Shown here one piece after another: positions 59,959 through 64,000 of a DNA stretch of 64,000 nt. Position 1 is the stretch's first letter. Every line of letters begins with the position of its first letter. The stretch is taken from positions 33,654 to 97,653 of the forward strand of contig NZ_LMSB01000073.1 of the NCBI RefSeq assembly GCF_001428005.1, in the 5' to 3' direction. The stretch is from Arthrobacter sp. Soil736. Its GTDB lineage: Bacteria; Actinomycetota; Actinomycetes; Actinomycetales; Micrococcaceae. The notes beneath the pieces are model-generated. The model was given only the letters and a program-made list of their open reading frames with translations. It ran no database searches and had not been told where the DNA came from. The position numbers and the translations under genes were made by a program.

Positions 59959-60675
59959 TTACCCTCCCGCTCGGTCATCCGACCGGGGGCGTTTGGCCAC
60001 GATCAGTGGCAGCAGGGCTGCAGGAGAGGAGACAACGGCGGCCGCCTGCGATGCTTCGCCCGCGTCCCCGTAGCCCCAGTGCGCGAATATTGTCGGGATT
60101 CCGTGTTGGGCGGCTCCGGCGATGTCGTAGCTCCGGTCTCCAATCATTACGGGACTGGAGATGTCTACGCCTTCGGATTGAAGGCGGAGCAGCAATTCGG
60201 CGACGACCTCTGCCTTGCTTGCTCTTCCATCGCGGTCGGACGCCCCGCAGATGTTGATGAAGTGGCCTTCGATGCCAAATCTTCGTGCGAGTCTTACCGC
60301 TTGATCTTCCACCTTGGATGTGGCCACAGCCATCGGAATGCCGGCCGAGTGCAGATGATCAAGCAGTTCGATGATCCCGTCGTATGGGCTGGACTGTTCA
60401 GCGCCATGGTCGGCGTATGCCTTGCGGTAGTGTTGGAGGGCCCTTTGGGCGGTTATGTCGTCCAACTGTGAGACTGTTCTGAAGGACTCGATCATCGGCG
60501 GGCCGACGAATTGCCGCAGTTTGTCCATCGCGGGGACCGGCGCGCCTACGGCTGCCAGGGCTCGGGCAGCACTTGCCGTAACGCCGGGTGCTGAATCCAG
60601 CAGCGTTCCGTCCATGTCGAACAGGACGCAGCTAATGCCAGTGAGAGGTGGACGGTCTTGCTGCAGAAGTGTCAT
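59959..60675 (-). CDS. HAD-family phosphatase (phosphoglycolate phosphatase-like)
   Basis: 238 residues. Motif I CVLFDMDGTLLDSAPGVTAS with the nucleophile Asp, motif II AVATSK, motif III Lys in DGRASKAEVVAELL and motif IV VMIGDRSYDIAGAAQHGIPT. The C1 cap (QFVGPPMIESFRTVSQLDDI) matches Gph/PGP-like members. ATG at 60675 places motif I close to the N terminus; a longer start at 60753 would overlap the divergent Lrp gene by two bases. Confidence 0.87.
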   Translation of the reverse strand: MTLLQQDRPPLTGISCVLFDMDGTLLDSAPGVTASAARALAAVGAPVPAMDKLRQFVGPPMIESFRTVSQLDDITAQRALQHYRKAYADHGAEQSSPYDGIIELLDHLHSAGIPMAVATSKVEDQAVRLARRFGIEGHFINICGASDRDGRASKAEVVAELLLRLQSEGVDISSPVMIGDRSYDIAGAAQHGIPTIFAHWGYGDAGEASQAAAVVSSPAALLPLIVAKRPRSDDRAGG

Positions 60676-60751
60676 TTTTTCGAGTGCTTTCGGTCGTGGA
60701 GTTGGTTCGGTTCTGGGTGTGCCGGGGAAAATTTTGGTGTGAAGGGTAGGC

Positions 60752-61219
60752 ATGGATCGAGTGAGTCTTGATCAGATAGACCAGAGGATTCTTGCGGAGC
60801 TAACGAAGAACGCTCGGATGAGCCACGCGGAGCTGGCGACCAAAGTCCTGCTGTCGAGGAATGCCGTGCGCCAACGGATCGAACGGATGGAACGGCAAGG
60901 GTATATCCAGGGGTACACGATCGTTGCCGGCCCACCGGGGCAGGGGCCGGTGTCCGCCTTCCTGATGGTTTACAGGAAGGACCGGGTGCGGGGGTCGGAC
61001 GTCATCACCGTACTGCGGTCGATTCCGGAAGTGGTCTTGTGTGATGTTGTGAGCGGTGACTTTGATCTGCTGGTGAGGGTCGAGGCCCGGTCGCTGGAGA
61101 GGGTTCAGGAGATCTGGGAACAGATTGCGGCCATTCCCGGCGTCACGGACACGGTGACGGCCATGACGCTGTCCAGTTACATCAGGCGGGGCCCCGGAGG
61201 TGCCCGCGCCACCGAGTGA
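60752..61219 (+). CDS. Lrp/AsnC-family regulator
   Basis: 155 residues. N-terminal helix-turn-helix LDQIDQRILAELTKNARMSH, AELATKVLLSRNAVRQRIER; C-terminal RAM ligand domain DVVSGDFDLLVRVEARSLER and PGVTDTVTAMTLSSYIRRGP. Such proteins respond to amino acids. It points at, and ends 95 bases from, the aldehyde dehydrogenase/homoserine dehydrogenase pair; a shared hairpin lies between. AAGGGTAGGC precedes ATG. Confidence 0.9.
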   Translation: MDRVSLDQIDQRILAELTKNARMSHAELATKVLLSRNAVRQRIERMERQGYIQGYTIVAGPPGQGPVSAFLMVYRKDRVRGSDVITVLRSIPEVVLCDVVSGDFDLLVRVEARSLERVQEIWEQIAAIPGVTDTVTAMTLSSYIRRGPGGARATE

Positions 61220-61274
61220 AGCGATCAGACTCCGGACAGGTCCGCACTTCCGGCGGGCAGCACAGCGAGGAACT

Positions 61275-61307
61275 GGAGGGGGCGCACGGCGCCGCCGCGC
61301 CCCCTCC
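61275..61307. terminator. Bidirectional hairpin between Lrp and aldehyde dehydrogenase genes
   Basis: GGAGGGGGCGC (61275-61285) and GCGCCCCCTCC (61297-61307) are perfect complements around an 11-base loop, centred between the two converging stops. Confidence 0.75.
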
Positions 61308-61314
61308 GGTTCAA

Positions 61315-62727
61315 TCAGTTCCTGATGCAGATGACCTTTGGCTGGGTCATCTCCTCATACGCGAAATGGACGCCCTCCCTGCCCATGCTTCCGTACTTGG
61401 CCCCGCCGAACGGCATGCCGTCGAAGCGGTAATCAGAGGAGTCGTTGATCATGACGCCGCCTGCTTCGAGCTGTTGGGCTGCGTCCATGGCCCTAGCCAG
61501 GGAGTCGGTGAAGATGCCCGCATGAAGACTGAACTCGATGGCGTTGGCGACTTCGATGGCCTCTTCGAACGTGCTGAACTGGTGGAACATGACCACGGGC
61601 CCGAAAACCTCCTGCTTCCACAGCCGGCTGTCCGTCGGGACCGCTTCCAGGACGGTCGGGTGAAGCACATTGCCGTCCGTGACATTGCCTGAAAGAAGGA
61701 CAGCGCCGGCGCCGAGGGCCTCGTCCAGCTTGGTTTGGAGCTCATGCAGCGCAGCCGGGCTGATCATGGGCCCGACGTCCGTCCGTTCATCTGAAGGATC
61801 TCCAACAACCAGCTTGTCCGCCGCCTCCAGGAAGCGCCGGCGGAACGCGCCGTAGACCGGGGCTGCTATGAGAATCCGCTGCACCCCCACGCAGTTCTGG
61901 CCGGCGGCCCAAAATGCTCCGGAGACGCAGGATTCCACCGCCTTTTCGATGTCGGCATCGTCCAGGACGATCACGGGTGCGTTTCCGCCGAGATCCATGG
62001 ACAGCTTCTTCAAGCCCGCCGTGCGGGCGATGCTTTCACCCGTGGAGAACCCCCCGGTGAAGGACACCATTCGTACGTCCCTGGACCTGATGATTGTTCC
62101 GGCCAATTCCCGGCCGCCGTGGACAATTGTGAGGGCCTCCGGCGGGAGCCCCGAGCTCACGAGGGCGTCCACGAGCAGCTGGGCTGACAGCGGCGTCAGC
62201 GCAGAGGGTTTGAGAATCACGGCGTTTCCGCCGGCGATTGCCGGGCCGACCTTGTGCACCACCAGGTTCAGGGGGTCGTTGAACGGGGTGATCGCGGCAA
62301 CGATGCCCAGTGGTTCGCGTGAGTACCACCCGGTGCGGTCCTCTGAGCCTTCATAGGAGTCGAAGGGGATGACTTCGCCTGCGTTCCGGCGCGCCTCGGC
62401 AGCGGACAGGCGGAGCGTGTTGACCGCCCGCAGCACTTCCTTTCGTGCCTGGCGGATCGTCTTCCCGGCCTCGGACACAATCGTAAGCGCGAACTCCTCG
62501 CTGCGCTGCTCGATCTCGGTTGCGGCGCCCTCCAGGATCTTCCCGCGTGCGCCGCGGGACAGGGCCCGGGCCTTCCGGGCGCCGACGCGCGCCGTTTCAA
62601 TCACGGCTTCGCCGGCGGTGGCTTCGGTCAGCGAAACCGCACCGACCACCCTGCCGTCGTAGGGGCTCGTCACGTCATGGAACTGTGGCAGCGCGCTTTC
62701 TGCCGAACACACTGTGGATTCAGGCAT
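61315..62727 (-). CDS. NAD(P)-dependent aldehyde dehydrogenase
   Basis: 470 residues. Fold landmarks: REPLGIVAAITPFNDPLNLV, VILKPSALTPLSAQLLVDAL, FTGGFSTGESIARTAGLKKL, MDLGGNAPVIVLDDADIEKA (Asp instead of the frequent Glu at ELGG), and the catalytic Cys in AAGQNCVGVQRIL. The GMPFGGAKYGSMGREGVHFA tail is typical of lactaldehyde/semialdehyde types. Its start overlaps the end of the homoserine dehydrogenase gene by eight bases, so it likely oxidises aspartate semialdehyde made by that enzyme, which is an inference from context. Confidence 0.9.
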   Translation of the reverse strand: MPESTVCSAESALPQFHDVTSPYDGRVVGAVSLTEATAGEAVIETARVGARKARALSRGARGKILEGAATEIEQRSEEFALTIVSEAGKTIRQARKEVLRAVNTLRLSAAEARRNAGEVIPFDSYEGSEDRTGWYSREPLGIVAAITPFNDPLNLVVHKVGPAIAGGNAVILKPSALTPLSAQLLVDALVSSGLPPEALTIVHGGRELAGTIIRSRDVRMVSFTGGFSTGESIARTAGLKKLSMDLGGNAPVIVLDDADIEKAVESCVSGAFWAAGQNCVGVQRILIAAPVYGAFRRRFLEAADKLVVGDPSDERTDVGPMISPAALHELQTKLDEALGAGAVLLSGNVTDGNVLHPTVLEAVPTDSRLWKQEVFGPVVMFHQFSTFEEAIEVANAIEFSLHAGIFTDSLARAMDAAQQLEAGGVMINDSSDYRFDGMPFGGAKYGSMGREGVHFAYEEMTQPKVICIRN

Positions 62728-63772
62728 TTGCGGATACCTCCGTCCTGGCTGCGTGCATGGCGATGATGTCAGAGAGCAGCGCGTAGGCGGTCTCCACGCG
62801 CCCGGCTCCTGGTCCGGAGATGGTTACTGCGCCCAGAAGATCGGTCTCGAAGGACACAGCATTGGTCGCCCCGGAAACCCCGGCCAGCCCATGATCAAGG
62901 GGGAGCGCCACAGGGGAAACGCCTGCAGTCACGGACCCGTCCGGATTCCGCCCTGCCGCGCCGATGAGCTTCCAGCGGCGCCCCTCGCGGGCTGCCTTCC
63001 GAATATCTTCCGGCGTCACGGTGGAAATCCCCTGCCGATGAACGTCCTTGAGCTCTATGCTGGCGTCCAGCAGTTCGTTGGCGAGGATGAGGACCTTGAG
63101 CTGAACGTCGTAGCCCTCGATGTCGGCTGCTGGGTTTGCTTCAGCGTAGCCGAGTTCCTGTGCCTCCCTGATGGCCGCGTGGAAGTCCAGGCCGGCGTCC
63201 ATGCGCCCGAGAACATAGTTGCTGGTGCCGTTGAGAATGCCTTCAAATCCGTTCAGTTTCAGCCCCGCGAACATCTTCTTGGCCAGGCGGATGACGGGAG
63301 TGCCGCTCATGACGGCGCCCTCGAACTCGAATTGCACGCCGTTCTGCTCGGCGAGGGAGCTCAGTTCGGCGCCGCGGAGGGCAACCGGGCCTTTATTTGT
63401 GGTGCAGACGCCTTTGCCGGATTCGAGTGCCCAGCGCACATGTGAAACTGCCGGCTCGCCGTCTTCGGGATTAGTGAAGGTGGCCTCGCAGATAATGTCC
63501 GCTGTGCAGTTGCGGATCACGGATTCGTTGTTGGTGTCGGCAGATCCGCCGTGGGCTGCAAAGGTTTCATTTTCGCCACCCAGTTTGAGGGCAACGGAGA
63601 GGTCCACGCCTTCGGGCTGGACCAGGGATCCGAGACGCAGGTCGGTGATGGCCACGATCCGCAGGCCGAAGCCCAGTTCGGAACGAAGTCTCTCACCACG
63701 CATCGCGATCAGTTCGGCCAGCGTCCTGTTGACGCCGCCGAAGCCGATCAGCGCAATGTCGTAGGTGGTCAT
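62720..63772 (-). CDS. Homoserine dehydrogenase, short form without ACT domain
   Basis: 350 residues. Rossmann motif TYDIALIGFGGVNRTLAELI, dinucleotide-domain block GKGVCTTNKGPVALRGAELS, catalytic/substrate block FEFEGAVMSGTPVIRL, NGTSNYVLGRMDAGLDFHAA and GYAEANPAADIEGYDVQLKV with the Lys used in catalysis. The C-terminal ACT domain of the usual biosynthetic enzyme is absent, so threonine feedback is not expected. AAGGAGCACC precedes ATG. Operon with the aldehyde dehydrogenase. Confidence 0.9.
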   Translation of the reverse strand: MTTYDIALIGFGGVNRTLAELIAMRGERLRSELGFGLRIVAITDLRLGSLVQPEGVDLSVALKLGGENETFAAHGGSADTNNESVIRNCTADIICEATFTNPEDGEPAVSHVRWALESGKGVCTTNKGPVALRGAELSSLAEQNGVQFEFEGAVMSGTPVIRLAKKMFAGLKLNGFEGILNGTSNYVLGRMDAGLDFHAAIREAQELGYAEANPAADIEGYDVQLKVLILANELLDASIELKDVHRQGISTVTPEDIRKAAREGRRWKLIGAAGRNPDGSVTAGVSPVALPLDHGLAGVSGATNAVSFETDLLGAVTISGPGAGRVETAYALLSDIIAMHAARTEVSANA

Positions 63773-64000
63773 GGTGCTCCTTCAGTCAGTTACATCGGTC
63801 CTCCAATGCTGACCGCATTCCATGTCTGTCAGCGCATGTGATTGTGACCGAAAAGCAGGGCGAACTGACCATCCGCCTGTCGATTCGTCATTCACGCCGG
63901 AACGCAACTTACGTTCAACATAGACATGTGTGGATGTTTTTAATGACCAAAATGGCCGTTTCGTGTTACTTTCATCACTGTCGCTACTGCGCAGCTCGAG
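63773..64000. promoter_or_regulatory. Upstream region of the homoserine dehydrogenase operon
   Basis: The 228 bases to the window edge are noticeably A/T-richer than the surroundings near 63910-63960, as expected of a promoter region for the leftward operon. I see no clear -10/-35 pair and no clean dyad; no gene is readable. Confidence 0.35.

Noticed and set aside
63900..63960. Palindrome-like ACATGT core at the window end as an Lrp operator
   Set aside because: The arms around ACATGT do not pair well and only one copy is present.
1..64000. CRISPR arrays, tRNA or rRNA genes
   Set aside because: No regularly spaced repeats and no tRNA cloverleaf or rRNA sequence were noticed on either strand; a covariance-model scan would settle tRNAs.

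Overview
The window is GC-rich, densely coding DNA that reads like an actinobacterial chromosome of the Arthrobacter type (Micrococcaceae). The grounds are the base composition, frequent GTG starts, 4-base ATGA gene overlaps, Tat and lipoprotein exporters, an IclR-controlled dha kinase set, an ArsR-rhodanese regulator and a secreted HNH/Excalibur nuclease. The genus is my inference from protein style and was not tested by alignment. I saw no rRNA, tRNA, CRISPR array or complete mobile element.

Layout. 0-6 kb: a cut-off membrane gene divergent from an ArsR-rhodanese regulator whose 3' end runs into an IS3-family transposase fragment; then a gene relic, a frameshifted secreted amidohydrolase, a cupin protein and an exported glycerophosphodiester phosphodiesterase. 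6-15 kb: a DUF1326/DUF2182 pair, a SnoaL-like protein, a membrane serine hydrolase with a polytopic partner, an MFS exporter, and a GAF/EamA pair. 15.5-23.6 kb: a tightly overlapped peptide-uptake operon (binding lipoprotein, two permeases, fused double ATPase, CocE-type hydrolase, TetR regulator). 23.7-37.6 kb: accessory genes, including SnoaL, MHS transporter, GYD, several VOC proteins, AraC, a MarR-MFS exporter pair, and a LuxR-type regulator beside a flavin oxidoreductase and an alpha/beta hydrolase, with broken genes between them. 38.3-44.1 kb: an IclR regulator divergent from aquaporin-dhaK-dhaL-dhaM(HPr)-dhaK2-dhaL2. 44-54.7 kb: a zone rich in gene wreckage (RecQ chimera, SARP fragment, integrase fragment) around an HNH nuclease, a K+ channel and a SARP-type regulator. 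54.7-58.6 kb: a GntR regulator divergent from nitrilase-permease-nitrilase. 58.7-64 kb: a lipid kinase, a HAD phosphatase, an Lrp regulator, and an aldehyde dehydrogenase overlapping a homoserine dehydrogenase.

Two themes stand out. First, several self-contained catabolic modules each carry their own divergent or terminal regulator and transporter: peptides (TetR), dihydroxyacetone-like ketoses (IclR) and amides/nitriles (GntR). Second, the gaps hold many short, diverged pieces of genes that are intact elsewhere in the same window (glycerophosphodiesterase twice, serine hydrolase, MFS twice, VOC, GntR, RecQ, SARP). At least two of these pieces carry internal deletions at short direct repeats, so the gaps look like decaying gene duplicates rather than random spacer.
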